Of a DNA stretch of 13,213 nt, positions 1 through 7,755 are shown in pieces. Location of the stretch: positions 1-13,213 of the forward strand of contig CAYQAS010000111.1 in the NCBI GenBank assembly GCA_964415525.1, read 5' to 3'. The stretch's first letter is position 1, and every line of letters starts with the position of its first letter. The translations under genes and the position numbers were made by a program. This DNA comes from CAZPUI01 sp964415525. GTDB lineage: Bacteria > Acidobacteriota > Holophagae > Holophagales > Holophagaceae. The notes beneath the pieces are model-generated. The model was not told the origin of the DNA and searched no databases. It saw nothing but the letters and a program-made list of their open reading frames with translations.

Positions 1-110
1 ATCATCTCCTGGCGATCGGAGGGCTGGCCGTAGCCGAAGCTCATGCCCATGCAGCCCAGGCCGAGGGCCGAGACTTCCAGTCCCGTGTTTCGAAGCGTTC
101 GCATCTGCAT
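1..110 (-). CDS. Aldo/keto reductase, N-terminal fragment (cut by window edge)
   Basis: Only the first 36 codons are inside the window; the gene runs off the left edge. The protein begins MQMRTLRNTGLEVSALGLG and continues GCMGMSFGYGQ, the typical N-terminus of NADPH-dependent aldo/keto reductases with a TIM-barrel fold (first beta strand and the GxGxMGMS loop). The catalytic Asp/Tyr/Lys/His residues lie beyond the edge and cannot be checked. The start at 110 is chosen because GAGGAG lies about 8 nt upstream; the Met at 104 is an alternative. It begins 11 nt after the alcohol dehydrogenase stop codon, so the two are probably co-transcribed and may both reduce or oxidise small carbonyl compounds. 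The substrate is unknown. Confidence 0.85.
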   Translation of the reverse strand, partial: MQMRTLRNTGLEVSALGLGCMGMSFGYGQPSDRQEM

Positions 111-121
111 GACGGGGCTCC

Positions 122-1177
122 TCAGGCCTTCAGGGATGCCATGTCGATCACGAAGCGGTATTTCACATCGCTCTTGACCATGCGTTCGAAGGCCTCGTTG
201 ATGTGCTGCATCGGGATCACTTCGACATCGGCGGTGATGCCGTGGGTGCCGCAGAAGTCGAGCATCTCCTGGGTTTCGGGGATGCCGCCGATCAACGAGC
301 CCGCCACGGCCTTGCGTCCCAGGATCATGGGCATCGTGTTCAGCAGCGGATCGAGACCCCCCAGGTAACCCACCAGCACCAGCGTGCCGTCCAGGGCCAG
401 GGTCGGGATGTAGGGGTTCAGGTCATGGGCGTTGGGCACCGTGTCGAGGATCAGGTTGAAGCGACCTCGGACGGCGGCCATCTGGGCCTCATCCGTGGAC
501 AGCACGACGTGGTCCGCGCCCAGGCGGCGCGCATCCTGCTCCTTGCCCTGGGACCTCGTGAAGAGCGTGACCTCGGCCCCCAGGGCCTTCGCCAGCTTGA
601 GTCCCATGTGACCCAGGCCGCCGAGTCCGATCACCGCGACGCGGCTGCCCGGGCCGATCTTCCAATGCCGCAGGGGCGACCAGGTCGTGATCCCTGCGCA
701 GAGCAGGGGGGCGGCCGCCTTGAGGTCCAATCCCTCCGGCATGCGGAGCACGAATCGCTCGGAGACGACGATCCGCTCGGAATAGCCCCCCTGAGTCATG
801 GTGTGGTCGTGGCGGTCCACGCCGCCGTAGGTGAACGTGGAGCCTTCCTCGCAGTACTGTTCCACCCCGTGCTGGCAGGGTTCGCAGTGCCGGCAGGAGT
901 CGACCATGCAGCCCACGCCCACGGCGTCACCCGCCTTGAAACCCGTCACCGCCTGTCCCACCGCCACGACGCGGCCGATGATCTCGTGGCCGGGCACGAT
1001 GGGATAGGTGCTCCAGCCCCAGTCGTTCCGGGCGGTGTGCAGGTCCGAATGGCAGACGCCGCAGTAGAGGATCTCGATCACCACATCGTCCGGGCGCGGG
1101 TCGCGACGGTCGAAACGGAGGGGCCGCAGGGCCTCCTGCGGGGAATGGGCGGCGTATCCGAGCACAGGCGTGGTCAT
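122..1177 (-). CDS. Zinc-dependent NAD(P) alcohol dehydrogenase, YahK/cinnamyl-alcohol-dehydrogenase type
   Basis: A 351-residue medium-chain dehydrogenase/reductase that should interconvert aldehydes and alcohols with NAD(P)H in the cytoplasm. Visible features are the catalytic-zinc ligands Cys39 (CGVCHSD), His64-Glu65 (PGHE) and Cys160, the structural-zinc cysteines 95, 98, 101 and 109, and the nucleotide-binding GLGGLG at 184-189. Length and motifs fit the YahK/AdhC class, which usually prefers NADPH and broad aldehyde substrates; that preference is family knowledge, not read from this sequence. The start at 1177 has GGAGG 5 nt upstream; the open frame extends further 5', but that part has no family similarity. 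It is followed closely by the aldo/keto reductase and is divergent from the nuclease gene. No frameshift or missing key residue is seen. Confidence 0.93.
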   Translation of the reverse strand: MTTPVLGYAAHSPQEALRPLRFDRRDPRPDDVVIEILYCGVCHSDLHTARNDWGWSTYPIVPGHEIIGRVVAVGQAVTGFKAGDAVGVGCMVDSCRHCEPCQHGVEQYCEEGSTFTYGGVDRHDHTMTQGGYSERIVVSERFVLRMPEGLDLKAAAPLLCAGITTWSPLRHWKIGPGSRVAVIGLGGLGHMGLKLAKALGAEVTLFTRSQGKEQDARRLGADHVVLSTDEAQMAAVRGRFNLILDTVPNAHDLNPYIPTLALDGTLVLVGYLGGLDPLLNTMPMILGRKAVAGSLIGGIPETQEMLDFCGTHGITADVEVIPMQHINEAFERMVKSDVKYRFVIDMASLKA

Positions 1178-1404
1178 TTCTTCCTCCAGGTTTGTTTGAA
1201 AAGCCAGCGGTCGTGGCGAGATTTCCGCGGCGGTCAGGGGCAGGTCCCTTCCGGAAATCACGTTCTGACTTGCGGGGATGGATGGAAGTGTAGGGATCGC
1301 CCCTGCCCGATGCTTGCCTGAACCTCCGGACTTTTTGCTCAATCCTGTGGCCGCGTGCCGACCTTCGGGGCAGCGGAAGGCGTGCATCGTGGACACTGGA
1401 GGGG
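1178..1404. promoter_or_regulatory. Divergent spacer with a possible operator-like inverted repeat
   Basis: This 227-nt spacer must hold the promoters of the alcohol dehydrogenase (minus) and the nuclease lipoprotein (plus). I see no convincing -35/-10 pair in either direction. The only structure I can point to is an 8-bp inverted repeat, GATTTCCG at 1220-1227 and CGGAAATC at 1252-1259, with a smaller AGGG/CCCT pair (1236-1239 and 1246-1249) between its arms. The outer arms are 32 nt apart, about three helical turns, and lie 43-82 nt upstream of the dehydrogenase start. A regulator-binding site is possible but unproven. Confidence 0.25.
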
Positions 1405-1950
1405 ATGCGTCCCATGCCCGTGCTCCTCCCGCTGCTGCTCCTGCTCTCCGCTTGCGAGGCCCGTCCGCACCCGAACCAGGCAGCGGCCCCTGCGGCATCC
1501 GCCCCCCACCGAGGTGAAACGCTCGTTGGGCGCATCGTGGGCATCAGCGACGGGGACACCGTCAAGGTGCTCACCGCCGATCTCACGGAGCACAAGATCC
1601 GCCTCGCGGGTATCGACACGCCGGAGAAGGCCCAGGCCTACGGGAAGGTCGCCAAGTACGAGCTCAGTCAGCGCGCCTTCGGGAAGCAGGCGGAGGTGCG
1701 TGTGCTGGCCCGGGACCGCTACGGACGCAGCGTGGCCCAGGTCTCCGTGGATGGAAAAGACCTTGGACTGACCATGCTGGAGGCTGGGCTGGCCTGGTTC
1801 TACCGCGACTACCAGAAGGAGCTCTCGCCAGGAGCCCGCCAGGCCTACGACGCGGCGGAAATTCGGGCCAAACAGGCCGGTGAGGGGCTCTGGCGGGATG
1901 CCCATCCCACCCCGCCCTGGGCGTGGCGCAGGGAGAAACGGAAGCGCTAG
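1405..1950 (+). CDS. Thermonuclease (staphylococcal nuclease-like) lipoprotein
   Basis: A 181-residue SNase-fold protein, predicted to be a calcium-dependent phosphodiesterase cutting DNA or RNA outside the cytoplasmic membrane. The N-terminus is a short leucine-rich signal sequence ending in LSAC, a lipobox with Cys17, so it is probably a lipid-anchored exported protein. The SNase active-site pattern is intact: Asp51 (DGDT), Arg66, Asp71 and Glu74 (RLAGIDTPE) and Arg108 (DRYGR) correspond to nuclease A Asp21, Arg35, Asp40, Glu43 and Arg87, with matching spacing. The start at 1405 is kept because it gives the signal peptide its only positive charge. The Met at 1414 is better placed for the GGAGGGG at 1398-1404 and is a real alternative. 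Its stop overlaps that of the convergent hydrolase. Confidence 0.9.
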   Translation: MRPMPVLLPLLLLLSACEARPHPNQAAAPAASAPHRGETLVGRIVGISDGDTVKVLTADLTEHKIRLAGIDTPEKAQAYGKVAKYELSQRAFGKQAEVRVLARDRYGRSVAQVSVDGKDLGLTMLEAGLAWFYRDYQKELSPGARQAYDAAEIRAKQAGEGLWRDAHPTPPWAWRREKRKR

Positions 1951-3068
1951 ACCCGCAGCAGCGCCGTCCAGAACCGCAGCAACTGGAAGGTGGAGGCGAT
2001 GCGGCCCAGGCCCCTGGGGGGCTTCTGGAGTTCCACATGGCTGATGCGGTCGGAGATGAGCCAGAGGGTGGGCGCGGTGCGCAGACTCCAGGCCGCGAGG
2101 GCGCGGGTCTCGGAGGCGGGGATCACCGCATCGCCCTGGCCATGCAGGAGGAAGACCGGGCAGGCGGGGGAAGGCTGGTGCAGAGGGGAAAGGGCGGGGT
2201 CGCCGTGGATGGTGGCGGCGAGGGGACGCAGGAGGTCCGAGACCGCCTCGGGTTTCCATTCGGCGCAGAGAGCGGCCAGCTTCCGGGCTTCCATGGGCAG
2301 GTTGCCCACGGCGGCTCGGAAGGCCTCGTGGCGCTCCTGGAGAAACAAAAGCAGCGCGGCGCGGAAGGGCTCCACCTGATCGGCGGGTACGAGGCGCGAC
2401 GCCAGGATCCGCATCACGACCGCCTGTCCGTAAGGGTGTGGCGCCGGGGCATCCTGGGCCGGCTCGGCGCCGGAGGCAAGGAACCGCATCACCGTGTCGA
2501 GGTCCCCGTGGCCGCCGAACGCGAAGACGCCGCCGACCTTGCCCTGAAGGGATGGACGGGACGCCGCGCAGAGGCTGAGTCCCCCGGCAAAGCTGATGCC
2601 GTGGAGTTGGACCTTCTTGTGGCGCCGTTCCGCTGCGGGGAATGCAGACAGATGCTGCACCGCCGCTTCCAGGTGATCGATGGTGCGCGGTGAAAGCTCG
2701 TAGGCCATGAGGTCCGGCAGGTCAGGCACGAGCACCAGGGAGCCGGCGCGGGCCAGCTCCCGGGCATATCGGCCGAGGCGCGGTTCGCGCCGTCCGAGAT
2801 GGTGGACGCCGTGGGCCAGCACCACCACCCGTCGCACGCGCCCTGCAGGGCGGTAGAGGTCGGCGGGCAGCGTGCCGCCTTCGAAGGGGACGGGATGGTC
2901 CTCAATCTGGAAGCTGGCGTCGGTCGTCTCGGTGCCCTGCATGCGCTTCAAAAAGGTGAAGCCTCCGCTCACCAGCGGCCAGATCCCGAGCATCCCCAGG
3001 AGCAGCACCGCCAAGGGAATCCCCAGCCAGAGACGGAGACGACGGGAGCGAAGGGTCGAAGCGGTCAT
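1947..3068 (-). CDS. Membrane-anchored alpha/beta hydrolase
   Basis: A 373-residue alpha/beta-hydrolase with an N-terminal hydrophobic segment (about residues 13-35) after an Arg-rich start, so it is probably anchored in the inner membrane with the hydrolase domain outside. Catalytic elements: oxyanion-region HG in LAHGVHH (about 85-90), nucleophile elbow GISFAG with Ser159, acid Asp313 in HGQGDAVIP, and His344 in ISHVE. A helical insert around 200-300 probably forms the lid. The substrate (ester, lipid or peptide) cannot be told. It starts 74 nt after hisD on the same strand, so it may receive read-through from the his operon, but nothing in the protein links it to histidine synthesis. The ribosome site is weak (only TGGGG near the ATG). 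Its TAG stop shares CTAG with the opposing nuclease stop. Confidence 0.85.
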   Translation of the reverse strand: MTASTLRSRRLRLWLGIPLAVLLLGMLGIWPLVSGGFTFLKRMQGTETTDASFQIEDHPVPFEGGTLPADLYRPAGRVRRVVVLAHGVHHLGRREPRLGRYARELARAGSLVLVPDLPDLMAYELSPRTIDHLEAAVQHLSAFPAAERRHKKVQLHGISFAGGLSLCAASRPSLQGKVGGVFAFGGHGDLDTVMRFLASGAEPAQDAPAPHPYGQAVVMRILASRLVPADQVEPFRAALLLFLQERHEAFRAAVGNLPMEARKLAALCAEWKPEAVSDLLRPLAATIHGDPALSPLHQPSPACPVFLLHGQGDAVIPASETRALAAWSLRTAPTLWLISDRISHVELQKPPRGLGRIASTFQLLRFWTALLRV

Positions 3069-3081
3069 GCCCCAGTCTATC

Positions 3082-3102
3082 GAAGGCTCCCCCGGAGCCT
3101 TC
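3082..3102 (-). terminator. Hairpin between hisD and the hydrolase gene
   Basis: A perfect 9-bp stem, GAAGGCTCC and GGAGCCTTC, with a 3-nt loop lies in the 74-nt gap after hisD and 13 nt before the hydrolase ATG. There is no T-run after it in either direction, so it is not a standard intrinsic terminator. It could be a weak or factor-assisted end of the his transcript, an mRNA processing or stability element, or a structure limiting hydrolase translation. Confidence 0.4.
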
Positions 3103-3142
3103 TCCCGTTCGCGTGTCCGCTCACGGAGCCGGGGCCCCCAGC

Positions 3143-4387
3143 CTACCTCAACCGCCGTCGGGCGCTCGCGCCGTGGGCCTGGAGCCCCTCCGCGTCCGCC
3201 AGGGTGGCGGCTGACCGCGCCTGGGTCTGGAGCGCCTCCGGCCGGATGCTCTGCCAGGTGAGGGTCTTCAGGAACGTGCCGACAAAGACGCCGCCCGTGA
3301 AGCGGGAAGCCCCGCCGGTGGGAAGGATGTGATTGGTGCCGCTGCCGTAGTCCCCGAAGACCTCCGCCGTATTGGCGCCGACGAAGAGACTGCCGTAGTT
3401 CTTCAGCCGGTCCGCCAAGGCTTCCGCCCGAGGCCCCTGCAGCTCGAGGTGCTCCGGTGCCAGGGCATCCGACAGAGTCAGGGCCTCCTGGTCTGTATCC
3501 ACCACGACGATCCAGCCGTTGTTCAGGCTCTCCCGGGCGGGCGTGTCGGCGGGCAATTCCGACAGCTGCTGTCGCAGGGCCGCCTCGATGCGGGGCACGA
3601 GCCTGGCGTCGAAGGTGATCACGGCGGGAATGGCATCCGGATCGTGCTCCGCCTGACCCAGGAGATCCGCGGCGATCCACTCCGGGTCGGCGGTGGCATC
3701 GGCGATCACCAGCAGCTCCGAGGGCCCGGCGGGAAACTCGATGCCGACATCGCCATAGAGCAGGCGTTTGGCCCCGGTGACGTAGCGGTTGCCGGGGCCG
3801 ACGACGAGATCCACCTTGGGCACGCCCGCGAGGCCCCAAGCCGCCGCCGCGATGCCCTGAACGCCTCCGAGGTCGAAGACCCGGTCCGCGCCCGCCAGCG
3901 CCGCCGCCGCCAGGGTCACGGGGTGCAGCTTGGGCGAGAGCACGATGATTTCGGAAACCCCTGCCACGCGCGCAGGTACGACGCCCATGACCACGCTGGA
4001 GGGCAGGGGGTAGCGGCCTCCGGGGGCATACACCGCCGCCCGCTGCACGGGCACGATGCGTTGGCCGAGGAGGACGCCCTCCTGCTCCAGTTCGAAGTCC
4101 TGATACGTGCGCCGCTGGGCCTCCGCAAAGCCCTTCACCCGGCGGATGGCTCCTTCCAGGGCCACCCGCAGGTCCAGGGGCAGGGCCTGCACCGCCGCCC
4201 CCCAACGCTCCTTGGACACTTCGAAGGCGGAACCCTCGAAGCGGTCGAAGCGCCGGGCCAGATCGAAGACCGCCGCGTCGCCCCGGGCGCGGATGTCCTC
4301 CAGGATTGGCGGGACCTCCGGCGGAATCGGCGGCAGAGGGCTCGAAAGACGGGCCAGGGCGTCAGAAATCGAGAGCTGGGTGAGCAT
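3143..4387 (-). CDS. hisD: Histidinol dehydrogenase
   Basis: Catalyses the last two steps of histidine synthesis: zinc-dependent, NAD-linked oxidation of L-histidinol to L-histidine via the aldehyde, in the cytoplasm. The 414-residue protein has all the expected active-site residues: zinc ligands Gln245, His248 (GQAEHD), Asp346 (FGDYGSG) and His405 (EGLQAHG), and the catalytic Glu312-His313 pair (APEHLEL). All are offset by 14 from the E. coli HisD numbering I recall. Other conserved stretches are the glycine-rich VVGPGN (195-200), FPAGPSE (218-224) and GTNHILPTGG. The start at 4387 has CAGGAG 5 nt upstream; the extra N-terminal residues of the longer frame come from a repeat element. It is last of the his genes, 83 nt after the HisA-IE fusion, and that gap holds one arm of an inverted repeat. 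Confidence 0.97.
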   Translation of the reverse strand: MLTQLSISDALARLSSPLPPIPPEVPPILEDIRARGDAAVFDLARRFDRFEGSAFEVSKERWGAAVQALPLDLRVALEGAIRRVKGFAEAQRRTYQDFELEQEGVLLGQRIVPVQRAAVYAPGGRYPLPSSVVMGVVPARVAGVSEIIVLSPKLHPVTLAAAALAGADRVFDLGGVQGIAAAAWGLAGVPKVDLVVGPGNRYVTGAKRLLYGDVGIEFPAGPSELLVIADATADPEWIAADLLGQAEHDPDAIPAVITFDARLVPRIEAALRQQLSELPADTPARESLNNGWIVVVDTDQEALTLSDALAPEHLELQGPRAEALADRLKNYGSLFVGANTAEVFGDYGSGTNHILPTGGASRFTGGVFVGTFLKTLTWQSIRPEALQTQARSAATLADAEGLQAHGASARRRLR

Positions 4388-4401
4388 GGGAACTCCTGAA
4401 A

Positions 4402-4529
4402 CTGAAATCACAGAGGTTGCAGAGGGGGAGAGGTCGCAGCGAAAGAGGAGGGATGGAGGATGACCCGGTTTCAGGGCCTCTCTTCCTCTGTGGCCTCCGC
4501 GCTTTTCTCTGCGACCTCTGGGATTTCAG
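4402..4529. repeat. REP-like inverted repeat spanning the 3' end of the hisA-IE fusion and the hisD spacer
   Basis: Two 23-nt arms, 4402-4424 and 4507-4529, are reverse complements at 21 of 23 positions; the outer end reads CTGAAATC in both, followed by CAGAGGT and GCAGAG-type blocks. The inner part carries more CAGAGG/CCTCTG runs. The style, with repeated CACAGAGG-like words, matches short palindromic repeats that I recall being scattered in many bacterial genomes; I cannot count copies here. The right arm lies inside the fusion gene and encodes its last residues, including TEIPEVAE. The left arm, read on the other strand, would give the near-identical TEITEVAE. It may act as an mRNA hairpin after hisE. 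Confidence 0.7.
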
Positions 4530-5783
4530 TGGTCATTGGTTTTCGGTTTCCCGGCTTGCGAGTGTCGGTCTTCGCGCGCCGCTCCAATTCTCGCTCCACC
4601 TGTTCGAGCCGCACGCTCTGTTGCGCCATGCGGGCCATGAGGAAGTAGAGGAGGTCGGCGGCTTCCCAGACGTTTTCGTCAGGAGATGTCGCGTTCAGGA
4701 CTTCCTCCGTCTCCTCCCGGAGCTTGGCGTCCAGCAGCCCCGGTTCGGTGAAGAGCCGGGCGGTGTAGCTGCCTTCCGGGGCCGTGGCCTTGCGCTGCCA
4801 GAGGGTTTCCTCCAGGTCGCGCAGGTTAAAATCCGCGCTGCCGAGGCAGGTGTCGGCGCCGGTGTGGCAGGTGGGGCCGATCTGCTTCACGACGAAGCGT
4901 AGGGCATCCCGGTCGCAGTCGGTTTCGACCTGCAGGAGGTCCTGGGTGGCGCCGCTGCGGGCGCCCTTCTCCCAGATCTCCGAGCGGGAGCGGCTGTAAT
5001 AGATGCCCTTGCCTTCATCGAGGGCGCGCTTCAGGCTCTCGCGGGTCTGGTAGGCCAGCATGCGGAATCGCCCCGCCTCGTCCTGCACCACGCTGGGGAT
5101 GAGCTCGCCGTGCTTTTCCCAGTCGAGGCAGGCCAGGAAGGCCTCGCTGGGATCCATGAGCCCGCGGTAGAGGGCCATGCCCACCTGGGCGTCGAGGCCC
5201 ATGCGGTCCAGGCGCGCCACGTCCGCGACGGTGGTGACGCCCCCGGCATAGACGATGGGCCGGTCCGTGGCGGCACGCATGGTCTCCGCCGCCTCCCAGT
5301 CCACGCCCTCGAGGCGGCCCTCCTTGTCCACCACGGTCATGAGGAAGCCGCCGCAGAGGGGCGCGAGGCGCCGCACCCGCTCGAGGGGCGCTTCTACCTC
5401 GTCCTCGCGCCAGCCCTTGGCCTGGAGGCGGCCCGCCTTCTGGTCGACGGCCACCATGGCCCGGTCCCGAGGGATCTGCTTCAGCAGCTCTTCGGAGGCT
5501 GCGGTGCCGACGATGATGCGGGCCGCACCGGCGCGGAGCAGCTCGTGCGCGCGGTCGGCGCTCCTCACACCGCCCCCCACGCGGCAGCGGGCGATGGCGC
5601 ACAGTTCCTTGACCAGGGCGAGGTTGTCCCCTTGCCCCAGGGCCGCGTCGAGATCGATCACGGCCAGTTCGCCATAGACCCGCCAGCGCCGGGCGAGGCC
5701 CAGGACGTCGTCCACCTCCAGGACCTTGGTTCGTCCGCCCACCAACTGCACGGCCTTGCCGCCCATCAGATCGATGCTCGGGA

Positions 5784-5790
<7 letters not shown>
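4471..5790 (-). CDS. HisA-HisI-HisE trifunctional histidine biosynthesis protein
   Basis: One 439-residue chain with three enzymes that act at steps 2, 3 and 4. Residues 1 to about 222 are HisA (ProFAR isomerase, half-barrel repeats), with the two expected acids Asp7 (PSIDLMGG) and Asp116 (VAVDQK) and Thr152. About 223-317 is HisI (phosphoribosyl-AMP cyclohydrolase), with metal residues Asp291, Asp293 and Asp295 (DCDRD) and zinc cysteines 292, 308 and 315 (CHTGADTC). About 322-404 is HisE (phosphoribosyl-ATP pyrophosphatase), with PEGSYT, acidic EETEE and WEAAD. Residues 405-439 are a non-conserved charged tail, partly encoded by a repeat. HisIE fusions are common; HisA in front is unusual to my knowledge. 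The HisA loop normally like TDISRDG reads TVVDKEG. The ATG at 5790 overlaps the hisF stop by 7 nt. No stop or frameshift separates the parts. Confidence 0.95.
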
Positions 5791-6529
<739 letters not shown>

Positions 6530-6539
<10 letters not shown>

Positions 6540-7189
6540 TGGAGCGCCTCCTTCAGCAATTCGAGGCCTTCGCGGCCGCTCTTTTCGGGGTGGAACTGGA
6601 AGCCGCAGAGCCTGCCGGACCGGAAGCAGGCCACGAAGGGATCGCCGTAGGTGCCGAAACCGAGATCGGCACGGTGGCCTTCCCAGCGGGGCAGGCGGTA
6701 GCTGTGGACGAAGTAGACAGGGGTTGTCCTTCCCTGGAAGTCCAGGGCGCTCCAGCCCATGTGGGGCACTTTCAGGTCTGGATCGGTGAAGGCGAGGAAG
6801 GTGCCCGATAGCAGGCCGAGGCCTGAAATCCCGGGCGCTTCGGTGCTGCCCTCGAAGAGGAGCTGCATGCCCAGGCAAATGCCTAGGAGAGGACGATTCC
6901 AGGCCTTCAGGGGGGCTTCGAGGCTGCGGGCGCGGAGCTGGGTCATGGCGTGGCCGTAGTGCCCCACTCCGGGAAGGATGAGGCGGTCGCAGGCCGCCAG
7001 GGCCTCGGGCGTGCCCACGCGCTGGTGCCGGACCCCCAGCGTGTCCAACGCATTTTCCAGGCTGGCGAGGTTGCCGCAGCCGTATTCGACAATGCCCACC
7101 AATGAGGAAAGGGGGATCGCCTGTTCGCGGGGCTCGCGAAGTCCCTCCTTCAACCCCCACGCGTCGTCCGAGATCTTCCGCTGATTCAC
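6530..7189 (-). CDS. hisH: Imidazole glycerol phosphate synthase, glutamine amidotransferase subunit
   Basis: Class I glutaminase that feeds ammonia to HisF. The catalytic triad is visible: Cys105 in GICLGMQ, and His200 and Glu202 in FQFHPEKSG. PHMGW and FVHSY are also typical. The start is inferred as GTG at 7189, forming a GTGA overlap with the hisB stop and preceded by AAGGGGG about 7 nt upstream; this gives 219 residues. The family usually begins at about the VGIVEYGCGN segment (residue 31), so this choice adds about 29 residues with no similarity I recognise. A TTG/GTG start near 7104 is the alternative but lacks a ribosome site. The gene order H then F matches the fused fungal/plant enzyme, but here they are separate. 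Confidence 0.95.
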
Positions 7190-7755
7190 CGCAGCACCCC
7201 CTTGGTGGAACGCAGGTCTTCCGCCGGAGCCAGGGCCTCCCGCAGGGCCTGGCCGAGGGCCTTGAAGGCGGCTTCGGCCATGTGGTGCGTGTTCTCGCCC
7301 TTCACGTTGAGGTGCAGGGTGAGGCGGCCTTCGAGGGCGAGGGTCCGGAAGAAGTGCGTGACGTTCTCGGAGGCGAGGCCGCCGAGCATGGGCGCGAGAA
7401 AGGGCAGGTCGAGCACGGGATAGGGCCGTCCTCCCACGTCCACGGCACAGGTGGCCAGGGCCTCGTCCATGGGAAGCAGCCGCTGACCATAGCGGGCGAT
7501 GCCCGAACGGTCGCCGAGGGCCTGGTCCAGGGCGCGGCCCAGGGCGATGGCGACATCCTCCGCCAGGTGGTGGCCGTCCCCCAGGGGCATCAGGTCCCGC
7601 GCCTCCAGCTCGAGGCCGAGTCCGCCGTGGAACCCCAGCTGCTCCACGAGGTGGCTGAGCATGGGAAGGTCCGTGGCGATGCGGGTGGTGGGCGCACCGA
7701 GGGTCAGGCGCACCTCGGTCTCCTTCGTGATCCGCTCGAAGGACAGGGGCTTCAT
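7186..7755 (-). CDS. hisB: Imidazoleglycerol-phosphate dehydratase
   Basis: Dehydrates imidazole glycerol phosphate to imidazole acetol phosphate, a manganese enzyme that forms large oligomers. The 189-residue protein is monofunctional, without the histidinol-phosphatase domain of the enteric HisB. The paired metal motifs are kept: HHLAED in the first half and NTHHMAEAAFK in the second, with TLHL, PMDEALA and a C-terminal STKGVL. Two usually constant spots differ: the GFLDHM-type segment reads PMLSHL (Asp to Ser, His kept) and the DDHH-type segment reads DGHH. The start at 7755 gives an ATGA overlap with hisC and has GGAGG 5 nt upstream; an upstream in-frame TTG is less likely. The divergence looks lineage-specific rather than inactivating. 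Confidence 0.95.
   Translation of the reverse strand: MKPLSFERITKETEVRLTLGAPTTRIATDLPMLSHLVEQLGFHGGLGLELEARDLMPLGDGHHLAEDVAIALGRALDQALGDRSGIARYGQRLLPMDEALATCAVDVGGRPYPVLDLPFLAPMLGGLASENVTHFFRTLALEGRLTLHLNVKGENTHHMAEAAFKALGQALREALAPAEDLRSTKGVLR

Noticed and set aside
203..1321. Long plus-strand open frame opposite the alcohol dehydrogenase
   Set aside because: Antisense shadow in GC-rich DNA; the minus strand encodes a full set of zinc and NAD motifs, and this frame shows no family similarity.
1951..2693. Plus-strand open frame continuing after the nuclease
   Set aside because: Lies opposite the hydrolase catalytic domain and has no recognisable motif or ribosome site.
3329..4399. Long plus-strand open frame opposite hisD
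   Set aside because: Antisense shadow of a complete HisD with all active-site residues; composition is a His/Gly/Arg-rich artefact.
4402..4529. Inverted repeat considered as insertion-sequence ends
   Set aside because: Only 82 nt between the arms, no transposase, and no visible target-site duplication; a REP-like palindrome fits better.
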